The notes: generated by a model not told the origin, from the sequence alone. A stretch of 51,592 nucleotides of DNA from an uncultured Lactobacillus sp. (GCA_905204935.1 CAJLBJ010000015.1:1-51592); one strand, 5' to 3'; counted from the first letter of the stretch, positions 9,152 to 22,592 are shown. Translations and numbers: made by a program.

Positions 9152-9180
9152 TTGCCTTTTTGTGTAAAAATCAGTATTAT
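9152..9180 (+). promoter_or_regulatory. recA promoter
   Basis: TTGCCT (9152-9157), a 17-base spacer and TATTAT (9175-9180), 36 bases before the recA start codon. Confidence 0.75.
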
Positions 9181-9216
9181 TAAAGATGACAGATAAATTA
9201 GAAAGGATGTATCTAA

Positions 9217-10269
9217 TTGGCAGACGAAAGACAAGCCGCTTTAGAGCAGGCACTTAAAAAAATTGAAAAAAACTTCGGTAAAGGTTCCATCATGCGAATG
9301 GGTGAAAAAGCCGATACTCAAATTTCCACCGTACCTAGTGGTTCATTGGCATTAGATGAAGCATTAGGAGTTGGCGGTTATCCACGTGGAAGAATTGTGG
9401 AAATTTATGGACCAGAAAGTTCTGGTAAGACAACTGTTGCCTTACATGCAGTGGCAGAAGTTCAACGTAATGGAGGTACTGCAGCTTATATCGATGCGGA
9501 AAATGCTTTAGATCCAGCTTATGCAACGGCATTAGGGGTTAACATTGATGAATTGCTTTTATCCCAACCAGATACGGGGGAACAAGGATTAGAAATTGCT
9601 GACGCCTTGGTGTCTTCTGGTGCAATTGATATTGTGGTTGTCGATTCAGTTGCAGCCTTGGTTCCACGCGCCGAAATTGAAGGTGAAATGGGTGATACGC
9701 ACGTTGGTTTGCAAGCACGTTTGATGTCACAAGCATTACGCAAACTTTCTGGGACGATTAATAAGACCAAGACAATTGCGATTTTTATCAATCAAATTCG
9801 TGAAAAAGTTGGTGTGATGTTTGGGAATCCAGAAACAACACCTGGTGGTCGTGCTTTGAAGTTTTATTCAACGATTAGAATGGAAGTACGACGAGCAGAA
9901 CAAATCAAGGATGGTTCTGACGTAATTGGTAATCATGTTCGTATTAAAGTTGTAAAAAACAAGGTTGCTCCTCCATTTAGACAAGCAGAAGTTGATATCA
10001 TGTATGGTGAGGGTATTTCTAAGACTGGTGAATTAATCGACATGGCGGTCGAAAAAGATATTGTCAATAAGAGTGGCTCTTGGTATTCGTATGGCGAAGA
10101 GCGCATCGGTCAAGGTCGAGAAAATGCTAAGAAGTACTTAGTAGATAATCCTGAAGTTATGCAAGAAATAATGCTTAAGGTTCGTAAAGCATATGGAATT
10201 GCTGATGCTAAAGATGAAGAACAACTTAATTTAACGCTTGGATTAGATGAACAAGCACAAACAGAATAA
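9217..10269 (+). CDS. recA: Recombinase RecA
   Basis: Forms the ATP-dependent filament on single-stranded DNA for homologous recombination and triggers LexA self-cleavage. The 350-aa product contains Walker A GPESSGKT at 65-72, [15 protein letters not shown] (loop L1 region) and TPGGRALKF (L2 side). The start is TTG at 9217 with AAAGGA nine bases upstream; the family N-terminus [17 protein letters not shown] begins exactly there. Its own promoter and SOS-like box suggest damage-inducible expression separate from cinA. A terminator follows. Confidence 0.98.
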   Translation: MADERQAALEQALKKIEKNFGKGSIMRMGEKADTQISTVPSGSLALDEALGVGGYPRGRIVEIYGPESSGKTTVALHAVAEVQRNGGTAAYIDAENALDPAYATALGVNIDELLLSQPDTGEQGLEIADALVSSGAIDIVVVDSVAALVPRAEIEGEMGDTHVGLQARLMSQALRKLSGTINKTKTIAIFINQIREKVGVMFGNPETTPGGRALKFYSTIRMEVRRAEQIKDGSDVIGNHVRIKVVKNKVAPPFRQAEVDIMYGEGISKTGELIDMAVEKDIVNKSGSWYSYGEERIGQGRENAKKYLVDNPEVMQEIMLKVRKAYGIADAKDEEQLNLTLGLDEQAQTE

Positions 10270-10274
10270 CTAAG

Positions 10275-10306
10275 AAAACATCGAGCTTATTGTCTCGATG
10301 TTTTTT
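10275..10306 (+). terminator. Rho-independent terminator after recA
   Basis: AACATCGAG / CTCGATGTT stem with an eight-base loop and a run of T. Confidence 0.88.
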
Positions 10307-10384
10307 AGCAAAAAAACGAGAATTTGGGGAAGAATATTTGCAAAATATTCAATAAATTAAAGATGCTTTTTCCTTATTCCTTAG

Positions 10385-10414
10385 TTGACATTGAGTGCTA
10401 AAAAACATTAAAAT
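10385..10414 (+). promoter_or_regulatory. rny promoter
   Basis: Consensus TTGACA (10385-10390), an 18-base spacer and TAAAAT (10409-10414). It leaves an 80-base leader before rny. Confidence 0.7.
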
Positions 10415-10495
10415 ATTAATGTGTATATAATCAAATAATGAACATCTAAAAGATGGTTATTAAAAAAATCATTAGACGATGTGGAGGTGCAAAAA

Positions 10496-12064
10496 ATGGA
10501 CACAATTACTATCCTCGTCGTCGCCATTGTTATTTTGGCTTTAGTAGTTGGTTTTGCTTTAGGGGTTTTTTACCGCAAGAATGGTCATGAAAAAGAACTT
10601 GATGTAGCTACGCAAACGGCACAAGGAATCATTGCGCAAGCTAAAAAAGAAGCTGAAGCACAAAAGAAAGAGGCAATCTTAGAAGCTAAAGAAGAAAGTC
10701 ACCATTATCGAAGCGAAATTGAAAGTGAGTTAAAAGATAGACGCTTAGAGGTTCAAAAACAAGAAAATCGTTTGATGCAACGCGAAGAAAATCTTGACCG
10801 CAAAGATAGCGCGCTTGAAAAAAGAGAACGATTATTAGATAAAAAAGAAGCTCAGATGCAAGCAGATCAAACAGAACTCGACAATAAACGCACTGAAGTT
10901 ACTACACTTGTTCAGCAACAACAAGAAAAATTAGAAGAAATAGCAGCTTTAACGAGTGAACAAGCACGCGAGTTAATATTAAAAGAAACTAAAGAACAGC
11001 TCAATCATGAAATGGCTGTGATGATTAAAGAAAGCGAAGAAGATATCAAGGCAAACGTTGAAAGAACCGCTAAAAGTTTAGTGGCTCAAGCAATTCAGCG
11101 CAGTGCTGCTGATATGGTGTCAGAAACAACTGTTTCCGTTGTTAACTTACCTAACGATGAAATGAAGGGACGAATTATTGGGCGTGAAGGCCGAAATATT
11201 CGCACTTTAGAAACATTGACAGGAATTGACTTAATTATTGACGATACACCAGAAGCCGTCGTTTTGAGTGGCTTTGATCCGGTGCGTCGTGAAATTGCTA
11301 AGTCAGCCTTAGAAAAATTGATCCAAGATGGTCGTATTCATCCGGCTCGTATCGAAGAAATGGTTGAAAAAGCAACTAAAGAAATCGATGCGAAGATTCG
11401 CGAAACCGGGGAAGAGGCGATCTTTGAATTGGGCTTGCATACGATGCATCCAGATTTAATTAAGACAGTTGGACGCTTGAAGTATCGCTCAAGTTATGGT
11501 CAAAACATACTTGATCATTCGCTAGAAGTTGCTAAGTTAGCTGGTGTTTTAGCTGCTGAATTAGGTGAAGATGTCACAATGGCGAAACGTGCGGGATTAT
11601 TACACGATATTGGTAAAGCGGTGGATCATGAAGTTGATGGTTCACACGTTGAGATTGGCGTTGAGCTTGCTCAAAAATATAACGAACCAGAAATTGTTGT
11701 TAATACGATTGCCTCACATCACGGCGATGTGGAAGCTAAATCGATTATTGCAATTTTGGTGGCTGCAGCTGATGCGGTATCAGCTGCACGACCTGGGGCT
11801 CGAAGCGAATCGTTGGAAAATTATATTCATCGCTTAGAGAAACTAGAAAATATCTCCAATGAGTTTGAAGGTGTCAATAAGAGTTTTGCAATTCAAGCTG
11901 GACGTGAAGTTCGGGTAATTGTAGAACCAAATGAGGTCGATGATTTACAAGCAACGGTTTTAGCGCGTGATATTCGCAATAAAATTGAAACTGAGCTTGA
12001 ATATCCAGGACATATTAAGGTTACTGTTATTCGCGAAACGCGAGCAATCGAATATGCTAAATAA
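10496..12064 (+). CDS. rny: Ribonuclease Y
   Basis: Membrane-anchored endoribonuclease that initiates mRNA decay. The 522-aa product has an N-terminal membrane helix (about 4-25), a long charged coiled coil (about 30-200), a KH domain with [15 protein letters not shown] and an HD phosphohydrolase domain with [12 protein letters not shown]. This is the standard RNase Y layout and length. I chose ATG 10496 because GGAGGTG at 10483-10489 sits six bases before it; a GTG at 10481 would overlap that ribosome binding site. It stands alone between its own promoter and terminator. Confidence 0.96.
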   Translation: MDTITILVVAIVILALVVGFALGVFYRKNGHEKELDVATQTAQGIIAQAKKEAEAQKKEAILEAKEESHHYRSEIESELKDRRLEVQKQENRLMQREENLDRKDSALEKRERLLDKKEAQMQADQTELDNKRTEVTTLVQQQQEKLEEIAALTSEQARELILKETKEQLNHEMAVMIKESEEDIKANVERTAKSLVAQAIQRSAADMVSETTVSVVNLPNDEMKGRIIGREGRNIRTLETLTGIDLIIDDTPEAVVLSGFDPVRREIAKSALEKLIQDGRIHPARIEEMVEKATKEIDAKIRETGEEAIFELGLHTMHPDLIKTVGRLKYRSSYGQNILDHSLEVAKLAGVLAAELGEDVTMAKRAGLLHDIGKAVDHEVDGSHVEIGVELAQKYNEPEIVVNTIASHHGDVEAKSIIAILVAAADAVSAARPGARSESLENYIHRLEKLENISNEFEGVNKSFAIQAGREVRVIVEPNEVDDLQATVLARDIRNKIETELEYPGHIKVTVIRETRAIEYAK

Positions 12065-12071
12065 CAAAAGA

Positions 12072-12102
12072 AAGTCTAATTGCTATGCAGTTAGGCTTTT
12101 TT
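12072..12102 (+). terminator. Rho-independent terminator after rny
   Basis: AAGTCTAA / TTAGGCTT stem (one G-T pair) followed by a short T-run. Confidence 0.7.
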
Positions 12103-12192
12103 ATGATTTAAGCAAACAATAAGTTTAGGATAATTTGAAATTGTGCATGTAAAATATTAATCTTATATTAATTAAAAAAAGAGGTATACGAG

Positions 12193-12460
12193 ACGGCAAA
12201 AAATTCAAATGAAGTCTTAGCAGCTAAAAGAATAAGATTAGTTAATATTTTGAGACGATATGGCACAGTTATTTGTGTTTCTTATATTCCCCAAATTATT
12301 CAAAATCTAAATGGACAACCAGTTTTAGTAGCAATGATTAACGCTTGTTTTTGGGTAGGATATGGATGGTTAAAGCAAAAAAGATGGGCCTGGAATTATT
12401 TCAAATATCCCTGAGTTAATTTTTGGTTTAATTACATTTGTTAGGGTATATATTCATTAA
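12193..12460 (+). pseudogene. Decayed SemiSWEET-family sugar transporter gene
   Basis: Conceptual translation from ACG at 12193 gives AKNSNEVLAAKRIRLVN, then RYGTVICVSYIPQIIQNLNG and AMINACFWVGYGWLK. This contains the PQ-loop and WVGYG features of SemiSWEET (MtN3/saliva family) half-transporters. The reading frame stops at 12412. The missing C-terminal part (SNIPELIFGLITFV) continues in the +1 frame to a stop at 12458-12460. An A6 run at 12377-12382 is the likely frameshift site. A ribosome binding site (AAAGAGG) lies about eight bases before the ACG, which looks like a mutated ATG. The stretch after the PQ loop also looks a few residues short. Three defects make function unlikely. Confidence 0.72.
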
Positions 12461-12478
12461 ACTACTAACATCAAAGTA

Positions 12479-12487
12479 TGTTAAAAT
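12479..12487 (+). promoter_or_regulatory. Extended -10 promoter for the aldo/keto reductase
   Basis: TG-T-TAAAAT at 12479-12487, 34 bases before the start codon. No convincing -35. Confidence 0.5.
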
Positions 12488-12521
12488 ATATGTGTAATCG
12501 AATTCACGAGGTGATTTAGAG

Positions 12522-13445
12522 ATGAAGCAAATTAAATTAGGTTCAACTAATGTATTAGTTCCAGAAATTATTGTTGGTTGTATGCGCCATAATACGTTAA
12601 CACCAAAAGAAATGAATCATTATATTCATACCGCATTAGAAAATGGCATAAATTTTTTTGACCATGCTGATATTTATGGACAAGGACAAAGTGAAGAAGT
12701 TTTTGGGCAAGCATTAAAAAATGATCCTGGTATCAAACGTAGTGAGTTATTCATTCAAACTAAATGTGGTATTAAGCCAGGGCAAATGTATGATTTATCT
12801 AAAAAACATATTATAAAATCAGTTGAAGAAAGTCTTAAACGCTTGCAAACAGATTACTTAGATGCCTTGTTACTACACAGACCGGATGCTTTAGTCGATC
12901 CAAGTGAGGTTGCAGAAGCATTTGATGAGTTACATGCAAGCGGTAAAGTCAAATTCTTTGGAGTATCGAATCATAAACCGATGCAAATTGAATTATTGCA
13001 AGCTCATTTAAGTGATAAGTTATTGATTAACCAGTTACAATTTAGTTTACCTGTATCCAATATGGTTGCTAATGGTATGGAAGTTAATATGACAGGTGAG
13101 TGTGCAATCGATTATGATGGTAGTGTCTTGGATTACAGTCGTTTAAAACAAATGACGATTCAAGCTTGGTCGCCATTTCAAATGCCTGATTGGCAAGGTG
13201 TATTTATTGATGCACCTCAGTATCCTGAGTTAAACAACGTTTTAGCTAAGATTGCTACTAAATACCAAGTATCTAAAACAACCATCGCAACGGCATGGAT
13301 TTTAAGACATCCAGCTAAGATGCAAGTGATTGCTGGAACGACTAAAGAAACGCGCTTAAAAGAAATCTGTGCAGCTAGTGATATTACGTTGACTAAAGAA
13401 GAATGGTATGAATTGTATTTGGCTGCTGGCCATCGTTTACCATAA
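12522..13445 (+). CDS. Aldo/keto reductase (YdhF-like)
   Basis: The 307-aa NADPH-dependent oxidoreductase has a TIM-barrel AKR fold. Catalytic-type residues are visible in NFFDHADIYGQG (Asp and Tyr), FIQTKCGI (Lys) and DALLLHRPDAL (His). GVSNHKPMQIE and VIAGTTKETRLKEI match the strand-6 and cofactor phosphate-binding regions. It most resembles the YdhF group of bacterial reductases; the natural substrate is not known. GAGGTG about nine bases before the ATG serves as ribosome binding site. It is a single-gene unit with its own promoter and terminator. Confidence 0.88.
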   Translation: MKQIKLGSTNVLVPEIIVGCMRHNTLTPKEMNHYIHTALENGINFFDHADIYGQGQSEEVFGQALKNDPGIKRSELFIQTKCGIKPGQMYDLSKKHIIKSVEESLKRLQTDYLDALLLHRPDALVDPSEVAEAFDELHASGKVKFFGVSNHKPMQIELLQAHLSDKLLINQLQFSLPVSNMVANGMEVNMTGECAIDYDGSVLDYSRLKQMTIQAWSPFQMPDWQGVFIDAPQYPELNNVLAKIATKYQVSKTTIATAWILRHPAKMQVIAGTTKETRLKEICAASDITLTKEEWYELYLAAGHRLP

Positions 13446-13452
13446 AAAGAGG

Positions 13453-13476
13453 ACTCCTAGTTACTAGGAGTTTTTT
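13453..13476 (+). terminator. Rho-independent terminator after the aldo/keto reductase
   Basis: ACTCCTAGT-T-ACTAGGAGT perfect hairpin followed by T6. Confidence 0.9.
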
Positions 13477-13509
13477 GTTGTGACTGACTGTGCGCAAGTC
13501 AACAAAAAA

Positions 13510-13518
13510 TGGTAAAAT
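13510..13518 (+). promoter_or_regulatory. Extended -10 promoter for mutS
   Basis: TGG-TAAAAT at 13510-13518, 40 bases before the mutS ATG. No clear -35. Confidence 0.45.
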
Positions 13519-13558
13519 CAAATTTGGATAATCAAAACGGTGATGAAAGGAAAAAAAT

Positions 13559-16132
13559 ATGCCTCAAAAAACGAAAAATACTCCAATGATGGAACAGTAT
13601 TTAGCTGTTAAAGCGCAATATCCAGATGCTTTTTTGTTTTATCGTCTAGGAGATTTTTATGAAATGTTTTATGAAGATGCAATCAAAGGAGCGCAAATTT
13701 TAGAATTAACGCTGACTACGCGTAATAAAAATGCACTTGATCCTATTCCAATGTGTGGCGTTCCACATCATGCAGCACAAAATTATATCGATATTTTGGT
13801 AGATCAAGGATACAAGGTTGCTATTTGTGAACAAGTTGGAGATCCTAAACAAGCAAAAGGAATGGTTAAACGTGAAGTTGTCCAGTTAGTAACACCAGGA
13901 ACTATTATGGACGCTAAAGGCAAAGATGCTAGTGATAATAACTATTTAACGGCATTGCATCAAAATCAAAATGGTTATGGCTTGGCTTATGTTGATTTAG
14001 CAACGGGTGAATTGAAAGCCACTTTTTTAACCAAGGTGGATACGTTACTAAATGAACTTTTAAGTTTAGCGACTAAAGAAGTCGTTGTTGATGACAGCTT
14101 AGATGAGCCAACAAAAGAGTTATTAGCTAAATTAAAGATTTTACAATCTAAGCAATTAGAAGTGACTAAGACGTCTCAAAGTTCTTTTGTGACTCAAAAA
14201 CTAATGGTGGATGGCGAAGTTTATGCCACACAACTACTATTGACTTACTTGTGGCATACACAAAAAAGAAATTTAGCCCATCTGCAGCAAGCCGTTCATT
14301 ATGAACCAGCGCAGTATTTGAAATTAGATCATTATACTAAGCGCAATCTAGAATTGTTAAAAAATACGCGTACAAATAAAAAGGCCGGAACCCTAGTGTG
14401 GTTACTTGATAAAACAAAAACCGCGATGGGAGGGCGTTTGTTAAAGCAATGGATTGAACGACCGCTGATTGACAGACAAGAAATTCAACAACGTCAACAA
14501 ATTGTCAAAGACTTGTTGGAGCATTTTTTTGAAAGAAGTGGTCTGCAAGAAGAATTAACACAAGTTTACGATTTAGAACGGTTAGCTGGGCGAGTAGCAT
14601 TTGGTAGTGTCAATGGTCGTGACTTAATTCAACTTAAGTTATCTTTGAGTCATATACCACAGATCCGTTATTTGTTAGAGCAAATCGCGACACCTTCTTT
14701 AAGTGAGTTTTTAAAGCAGCTTGATCCATTAGAAGAATTAGTTGATTTAATTGAACAAGCTATTGTCGATGAACCGCCATTGTCTGTGACAGAAGGAAAT
14801 CTGATTCGTCCTGGATATTGTCAAGAACTTGATGAATATTTAGATGCGATGAAAAATGGTAAATCATGGTTGGCACAACTCGAAGCTAACGAACGTGAAG
14901 CTACCGGTATCCATAATCTAAAGATTGGCTTTAATCGAGTTTTTGGTTATTATATCGAAGTTTCTAAAGGAAATGTTAGCAAATTAGATGAAAATCGTTA
15001 TCAAAGAAAACAAACTTTAACTAATGCGGAACGTTTTATTACCCCAGAGTTAAAGGAAAAAGAAAGTTTAATCTTAGGAGCAGAAACTAAAGCCCAAGAA
15101 TTAGAATACGAATTATTTACGCAAGTTCGTGAACAAGTTAAAGATCAAATTGGACGAATTCAAACACTTGCTAAAGCATTAGCCAAGCTTGATGTATTGC
15201 AAAGTTTTGCAACAATTAGTGAACAAGATCAATATGTTTTGCCAACATTTAGTGAAATTAAGCAACATGATTTAGAAATTATTGATGGTTGGCACCCAGT
15301 AGTGGAAAAAGTTTTAGGTAAGCAAAGCTATGTTCCAAACAGCATCATGATGCCTAAAGATTGTGAGTTGTTATTGATTACTGGTCCAAACATGTCAGGG
15401 AAAAGTACGTATATGCGGCAATTGGCTTTGACGGTTATTATGGCTCAAATTGGTTGTTTTGTGCCAGCTAAAAGTGCCAAGCTACCATTGTTTGATCGGA
15501 TCTTTACACGAATTGGTGCAGCTGATGATTTGATTTCAGGTGAGTCAACGTTTATGGTAGAGATGAAAGAAGCTAATGAAGCTTTACAAAATGCCACACA
15601 AAACAGTTTGATTTTATTTGACGAGATTGGTCGTGGGACTGCTACTTATGATGGGATGGCATTAGCTCAAGCAATTATCGAATATATTCATGATAAAGTA
15701 CATGCTAAAACCTTATTTTCAACGCATTATCATGAATTAACGATTTTAGAACAACAATTGACTAAATTGCGCAATGTTCATGTTGGTGCGATTGAAAAAG
15801 CTGGTGAATTAGTCTTTTTACACAAGATTCAAAAAGGACCTGCCGATCGTTCGTATGGTTTACATGTAGCTAAGTTGGCTGGAATGCCTCAAGACATGTT
15901 AACGCGCGCTAAGGTTATTTTAGAGCAACTAGAGGCAACGCCAGCAACTAAAAAGGTTGATGAAATCAAACAAGACGAACAGTTAGTTTTATTTGAACCT
16001 GAAAAACTTGTTGATTTGACGCAAAATGAAGAGCAGATTTTAAAAGAAATCAAGGAATTAAACTTGATGGGCAAAACGCCATTAGAAATAATGAACACCG
16101 TGTATCAATGGCAAGCTAAACTAAATAAATAG
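13559..16132 (+). CDS. mutS: DNA mismatch repair protein MutS
   Basis: Recognises mispairs and recruits MutL. The 857-aa product has the N-terminal mismatch-binding F-Y-E motif (Phe33, Glu35 in GDFYEMF), connector and lever domains, and the C-terminal ABC-type ATPase with Walker [18 protein letters not shown] and STHYHEL. The length is typical of MutS1. The ribosome binding site AAAGGA lies about eight bases upstream of the ATG. A terminator separates it from mutL, which has its own promoter, so the pair is adjacent but can be expressed separately. Confidence 0.97.
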   Translation: MPQKTKNTPMMEQYLAVKAQYPDAFLFYRLGDFYEMFYEDAIKGAQILELTLTTRNKNALDPIPMCGVPHHAAQNYIDILVDQGYKVAICEQVGDPKQAKGMVKREVVQLVTPGTIMDAKGKDASDNNYLTALHQNQNGYGLAYVDLATGELKATFLTKVDTLLNELLSLATKEVVVDDSLDEPTKELLAKLKILQSKQLEVTKTSQSSFVTQKLMVDGEVYATQLLLTYLWHTQKRNLAHLQQAVHYEPAQYLKLDHYTKRNLELLKNTRTNKKAGTLVWLLDKTKTAMGGRLLKQWIERPLIDRQEIQQRQQIVKDLLEHFFERSGLQEELTQVYDLERLAGRVAFGSVNGRDLIQLKLSLSHIPQIRYLLEQIATPSLSEFLKQLDPLEELVDLIEQAIVDEPPLSVTEGNLIRPGYCQELDEYLDAMKNGKSWLAQLEANEREATGIHNLKIGFNRVFGYYIEVSKGNVSKLDENRYQRKQTLTNAERFITPELKEKESLILGAETKAQELEYELFTQVREQVKDQIGRIQTLAKALAKLDVLQSFATISEQDQYVLPTFSEIKQHDLEIIDGWHPVVEKVLGKQSYVPNSIMMPKDCELLLITGPNMSGKSTYMRQLALTVIMAQIGCFVPAKSAKLPLFDRIFTRIGAADDLISGESTFMVEMKEANEALQNATQNSLILFDEIGRGTATYDGMALAQAIIEYIHDKVHAKTLFSTHYHELTILEQQLTKLRNVHVGAIEKAGELVFLHKIQKGPADRSYGLHVAKLAGMPQDMLTRAKVILEQLEATPATKKVDEIKQDEQLVLFEPEKLVDLTQNEEQILKEIKELNLMGKTPLEIMNTVYQWQAKLNK

Positions 16133-16134
16133 GT

Positions 16135-16162
16135 AAATCAGGTGGGATTCCACCTGATTTTT
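16135..16162 (+). terminator. Rho-independent terminator between mutS and mutL
   Basis: AAATCAGGTGG / CCACCTGATTT stem with a short loop, then a T-run. Confidence 0.9.
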
Positions 16163-16191
16163 TGTGTGTTAATGAAATAATGTCTTAAAGA

Positions 16192-16200
16192 TGTTATACT
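16192..16200 (+). promoter_or_regulatory. Extended -10 promoter for mutL-ruvAB-queA-tgt
   Basis: TGT-TATACT at 16192-16200, with a poor -35 (ATGAAA at 16172-16177, 17-base spacer). Confidence 0.55.
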
Positions 16201-16236
16201 AAAAAAGACAGACATTGAGCGGAAAGGATGGACGAG

Positions 16237-18171
16237 ATGGCGCAAATTCATGAGTTAACCGAGATTTTAGCTGACCAAATCGCAGCAGGTGAAGTGATTG
16301 AAAGACCAGCTTCGGTAGTCAAAGAATTGGTTGAAAACGCGATTGATGCTAAGAGTACACGCATTGATATTTTGTTGAGTGAAGCAGGCTTAAAAGAAAT
16401 TCAAGTCATCGACAACGGCCAAGGAATAGCGCAAGCTGAAGTAACGTTAGCTTTCAAGCGACATGCAACTAGTAAAATTTATAGTCGTCAGGATTTGTTT
16501 CGTGTGCAAATGCTTGGATTTCGGGGAGAAGCTTTGCCAAGTATAGCATCTGTAGCGGATGTAACCATGCAAACAGCTCAAAAAGATCAGCCCGGTGTTT
16601 TACTACATATTAAGGGTGGAAAAATTTTAGAACAAAAACCAGCTCAAAGTAGAACGGGAACAACGATTAGTGTAGCAGATTTATTTTATAATACTCCAGC
16701 GCGTCTAAAATATTTAGGCTCTTTACAAACCGAATTAGCTGCAATTAGTGATATCGTTAATCGCTTAGCCTTGAGTCATCCTAAGATTGCTTTTAGTTTA
16801 AGTAATAATGGTCGGCAATTACTGCAAACGGTTGGTAATGGGCAGCTTTTACAAAATTTTAGTGCGATTTATGGAATGAGTAATGCTAAGCAAATGGTGC
16901 AGTTTAATGGGCAAGATAATGATTTTAAACTTGACGGCTATGTTTCATTGCCTAAATTAACGCGAGCTTCACGTAACTATATTACTTTGTTATTAAATGG
17001 TCGTTATATTAAAAATTATCGTTTAACTAAAGCTATTTTAAATGGTTATGGTTCTAAATTAATGGTAGGACGTTATCCGTTAGCTGTGGTTAATATTGAA
17101 CTTGATCCTTTGCTAGTTGATGTTAATGTTCATCCGACTAAACAAGAGGTGCGTATCAGCAAAGAACAAGAGTTATGTGAACTTTTAACAACAAGTATTG
17201 CTTCACGTTTAGCAAAAGAAAATTTGATTCCTAATGGATTAAATAATCTACAAAAAAAAGCAATCAAAACAACAGGACAACAAACTAAGTTAGCGTTAGA
17301 CGAAAATTTGGCTAGTTATCCCGCTAAAGAAAATGTTGCTTTTAAAACGACTAATGAGCAAGTGACAGCCGCCTTGATGGGGGCAAGTCTTAATGATATA
17401 AAACCTAAAGCAAACCCTAAACAAAGTATTATTATTGAGGATAAAAAACAATTATTTTCAAAACAAATGCAAGCATGGGATGCAAAATATGTAAAACAAA
17501 AAGCAATTCAAGCTGAGGCATCACAAGTAAAAAAAACATCTGATATGAGTGCTAAACGTTTTCCAACTTTAGATTACATTGGACAGTTGCATGCGACGTA
17601 TTTGCTAGCACAAGGTGAAGATGGCTTGTATTTAATCGATCAGCACGCGGCACAAGAACGGATAAAATTCGAAGAGTATCGAGAAAAAATTGGTAAGATG
17701 GGTGTAGCTAAACAAAAGCTATTGTTGCCAATTGTTTTATCTTATCCGACTAGCGAAGCTTTAAAAGTAGCACAAAATAAAGAAAAGCTAGCACAATTAG
17801 GTGTTAATTTAGAAGATTTTGGTCAAAATACTTTTATCATACGTGAACATCCACAGTGGTTTAAAAAAGGTCAAGAAGAAGCGATAATCAATGAATTAAT
17901 TGATTATTGTCTACAAGATCCACAGTTAACTGTTGAAAAGTTTCGACAAAAGACAGCTATTATGATGAGCTGTAAACGTTCGATTAAAGCTAATCATCAT
18001 CTAGATGAACTACAAGCCAAATCTTTGTTAAAGCAATTAGCACAATGTCAAAATCCCTTTAATTGTCCGCATGGGCGGCCCGTGGTGGTGCAGTTATCAA
18101 ACAAGGATCTAGAGCATATGTTTAAACGAATTCAAGATTCACATCGTAGTTTTGATTCGTTAGAAGAGTGA
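16237..18171 (+). CDS. mutL: DNA mismatch repair protein MutL
   Basis: GHKL ATPase and latent endonuclease acting after MutS. The N-terminus has [20 protein letters not shown] (ATP lid) and FRGEALPSI. The C-terminus has the endonuclease motif [12 protein letters not shown] and the zinc-site-like CPHGRPVVV, as expected for a MutL in bacteria without MutH. I chose the second ATG (16237) because GGAAAGG ends directly at the first ATG (16228), leaving no spacing, and the family N-terminus aligns from MAQIHEL; the product is 644 aa. ruvA starts eight bases after the stop. Confidence 0.95.
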   Translation: MAQIHELTEILADQIAAGEVIERPASVVKELVENAIDAKSTRIDILLSEAGLKEIQVIDNGQGIAQAEVTLAFKRHATSKIYSRQDLFRVQMLGFRGEALPSIASVADVTMQTAQKDQPGVLLHIKGGKILEQKPAQSRTGTTISVADLFYNTPARLKYLGSLQTELAAISDIVNRLALSHPKIAFSLSNNGRQLLQTVGNGQLLQNFSAIYGMSNAKQMVQFNGQDNDFKLDGYVSLPKLTRASRNYITLLLNGRYIKNYRLTKAILNGYGSKLMVGRYPLAVVNIELDPLLVDVNVHPTKQEVRISKEQELCELLTTSIASRLAKENLIPNGLNNLQKKAIKTTGQQTKLALDENLASYPAKENVAFKTTNEQVTAALMGASLNDIKPKANPKQSIIIEDKKQLFSKQMQAWDAKYVKQKAIQAEASQVKKTSDMSAKRFPTLDYIGQLHATYLLAQGEDGLYLIDQHAAQERIKFEEYREKIGKMGVAKQKLLLPIVLSYPTSEALKVAQNKEKLAQLGVNLEDFGQNTFIIREHPQWFKKGQEEAIINELIDYCLQDPQLTVEKFRQKTAIMMSCKRSIKANHHLDELQAKSLLKQLAQCQNPFNCPHGRPVVVQLSNKDLEHMFKRIQDSHRSFDSLEE

Positions 18172-18178
18172 GGTTAAG

Positions 18179-18790
18179 ATGTACGAATATTTCATCGGTA
18201 AGATTACCAGTGTAACACCACATTATGTTGTATTAGAAGTTGGAGGGATCGGGTATCAAATTTATGTAGCTAATCCCTTTAGATATCAAGTTGATTTACA
18301 AATAGAACAAAAACTTTATATTTATCAAAATGTCAAAGAAAATGAAATTACGTTATATGGTTTTTTTGACTTGAGTGAAAAGCAAATTTTCTTAAAACTT
18401 TTGAGTGTTTCAGGGATTGGTCCAAAGAGCGCGCTAGCAATTTTGGCGACACAAGATTTAAGTGGTTTAGTTGGAGCGATTGATAACAACGATGAAGCTT
18501 ATTTGACGAAGTTTCCAAGCATTGGTAAGAAAACAGCTAAACAAATTATTTTAGACTTGAAAGGCAAGATGGACGATATCCAAACGCCAACACCAATGTT
18601 TGATCAAATTGGTTTAGAATTAGAGTTTAATACTGAACAACAATATTTAAAAGAAAGCTTAGAAGCCTTGTTGGCCTTAGGTTACACTAAAAATGAAGTT
18701 AAGCGTATCAGTAAGAAGTTAGAAAAATTCGATGCAAGTTCCACGGATGAATACTTGCGTTATGGTTTAAAATTATTGATGAACAAATAA
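18179..18790 (+). CDS. ruvA: Holliday junction branch migration protein RuvA
   Basis: Binds four-way junctions and loads RuvB. The 203-aa product has an N-terminal OB fold ([12 protein letters not shown]..., [13 protein letters not shown]), helix-hairpin-helix motifs in the middle ([12 protein letters not shown] and [19 protein letters not shown]) and a C-terminal RuvB-contact helix bundle ([15 protein letters not shown]). The start overlaps a GAGGTTAAG ribosome binding site just after the mutL stop. No SOS-like box is seen immediately upstream, unlike recA and dinB in this window. Confidence 0.96.
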   Translation: MYEYFIGKITSVTPHYVVLEVGGIGYQIYVANPFRYQVDLQIEQKLYIYQNVKENEITLYGFFDLSEKQIFLKLLSVSGIGPKSALAILATQDLSGLVGAIDNNDEAYLTKFPSIGKKTAKQIILDLKGKMDDIQTPTPMFDQIGLELEFNTEQQYLKESLEALLALGYTKNEVKRISKKLEKFDASSTDEYLRYGLKLLMNK

Positions 18791-18811
18791 TTAAGGAAAG
18801 GAGGTAAATAA

Positions 18812-19813
18812 ATGGAAAAAAGACTCGTTTCAGGAGAAGAATGGCAAAGTGAAGACGAAAGTGAACTTAGCTTACGCCCTAAAACATTAAGTCAATATAT
18901 TGGACAGGCTAAAATTAAACAAGAAATTAGTGTTTATATTCAAGCTGCCAAGCAACGCCAAGAAGCACTTGATCATGTCTTGTTGTATGGCCCTCCCGGA
19001 TTAGGAAAGACAACATTAGCTGCTGTAATAGCTAATGAGATGCAAGTTAATTTTAAAGCAACTAGTGGCCCTGCAATCGAACGGCCAGGAGATTTAGTCG
19101 CCTTGTTAAATGATCTAGAGCCAGGAGATATTTTATTTATTGATGAAATTCATCGTTTACCAAAAAATATTGAAGAAATTCTTTATTCAGCAATGGAAGA
19201 CTTTTGTATCGATATTATCGTTGGACAAGATTCCACGGCTCATCCTGTACATTTTCCATTACCGCCGTTCACATTGATTGGAGCAACAACTAGAGCAGGG
19301 ATGTTATCGGCACCTTTGCGTGATCGTTTTGGTATTTTAGGTCATATGAACTACTACACGCAAGATGAATTGATTCAAATCGTTAAACGCTCTGCTAACG
19401 TCTTAGGTACATTGATCAAAGATGAAGGTGCCTTAGAAGTGGCACGGCGTTCACGAGGGACGCCACGCGTTGCGAATCGCTTGTTAAAACGAGTGCGCGA
19501 TTTTGCACAGGTTGCGCAAAAAGAAGAGATTGATCAAAAAATTGTTGCCTATGCGTTAGAGTTACTGCGTATCGATCAAGAGGGCTTAGACGATACTGAC
19601 CGTAAGTTGTTACAAACAATGATTATGTTGTATAATGGAGGACCTGTTGGTTTGACAACCTTAGCAGCTAATATCGGTGAAGAAAATGACACAATTGCAG
19701 ATATGATTGAACCATATTTGATGCAAATAGGCTTAATAAAGAGAACGGCACGCGGTAGAATGGCGACTAAAAAGGCATATGAACATTTGGGATTGCCCTA
19801 TAAAAACAATTAA
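18812..19813 (+). CDS. ruvB: Holliday junction branch migration ATPase RuvB
   Basis: AAA+ motor that drives branch migration with RuvA. The 333-aa product contains Walker A GPPGLGKT at 60-67, Walker [10 protein letters not shown], sensor-type GATTRAG and the Arg finger region [10 protein letters not shown]-terminal winged helix ([14 protein letters not shown]) binds DNA. A strong ribosome binding site, AAGGAAAGGAGG, precedes the ATG. No ruvC is visible nearby, as is usual in Firmicutes, where RecU does the cleavage. Confidence 0.97.
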   Translation: MEKRLVSGEEWQSEDESELSLRPKTLSQYIGQAKIKQEISVYIQAAKQRQEALDHVLLYGPPGLGKTTLAAVIANEMQVNFKATSGPAIERPGDLVALLNDLEPGDILFIDEIHRLPKNIEEILYSAMEDFCIDIIVGQDSTAHPVHFPLPPFTLIGATTRAGMLSAPLRDRFGILGHMNYYTQDELIQIVKRSANVLGTLIKDEGALEVARRSRGTPRVANRLLKRVRDFAQVAQKEEIDQKIVAYALELLRIDQEGLDDTDRKLLQTMIMLYNGGPVGLTTLAANIGEENDTIADMIEPYLMQIGLIKRTARGRMATKKAYEHLGLPYKNN

Positions 19814-19832
19814 TTAAAAGAAGGTATTTATT

Positions 19833-22036
<2,204 letters not shown>

Positions 22037-22050
22037 ATTAAAGATAATTT

Positions 22051-22103
22051 AAGGTGAATCTTCTTTGATTGAAAATCTCAATAAAGGAGATTCACTTTCT
22101 TTT
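22051..22103 (+). terminator. Rho-independent terminator after tgt
   Basis: A 16-bp stem (AAGGTGAATCTTCTTT / AAAGGAGATTCACTTT, two G-T pairs) with a 16-base loop, then T-rich sequence. Confidence 0.8.
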
Positions 22104-22252
22104 ATTATAAAGAATAAATTTTTGTGAAAAATTTCTCTTAAATCGATTACAAATAAAGAATGAAATGATTATTTTTTGCTCTAGCTACTAGCAAAATTTG
22201 GATTTTTTTGTTACAGTATTACTTGTATCAAATATTTTAAGGAGCGAAAAAA

Positions 22253-22585
22253 ATGGTATCTACAATTATTATGCTTATTGCCTTTATGGTTTTAATGTAC
22301 TTTATGATGATTAAACCACAAAAGAAACAACAAGAAAAACGTCAAGAAATGATGAGTAGTCTACAAAAAGGCGATAAAATCGTAACGATTGGCGGCTTAC
22401 ATGGTGTAGTTGATAGTGTTGATTCTGCTGAAAAGACTGTTACACTTGATTGTGATGGGGTATACTTAGTCTTTAGTTTGAGTGCTGTTGGTCGTGTTTT
22501 AGAAAAAGCTACAGCACAAGTTCAAGAAGCTACAAAGCAAACAGAAGAACAAACAGAAGAACAAGAAGCTGCTAAAGAAGAATAA
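22253..22585 (+). CDS. yajC: Preprotein translocase accessory subunit YajC
   Basis: The 110-aa protein has one N-terminal membrane helix (about 3-20, STIIMLIAFMVLMYFMMI) followed by the YajC signature RPQKKQQ-like segment KPQKKQQEKRQEMMSSLQKGDKI and IGGLHGVV. The C-terminus is Glu/Gln/Ala-rich and low in complexity. YajC associates with SecDF and YidC; no secDF is visible nearby. AAGGAG lies eight bases before the ATG. The position after tgt is conserved in many Firmicutes. I could not identify a clear promoter in the 150-base gap upstream. Confidence 0.93.
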   Translation: MVSTIIMLIAFMVLMYFMMIKPQKKQQEKRQEMMSSLQKGDKIVTIGGLHGVVDSVDSAEKTVTLDCDGVYLVFSLSAVGRVLEKATAQVQEATKQTEEQTEEQEAAKEE

Positions 22586-22592
22586 TTTTTAG

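Noticed and set aside
10390..10402. GAGTGCTAA next to the rny -35, resembling half of a CIRCE (HrcA) element
   Set aside because: The partner half TTAGCACTC is absent nine bases upstream, so it is a chance half-site.
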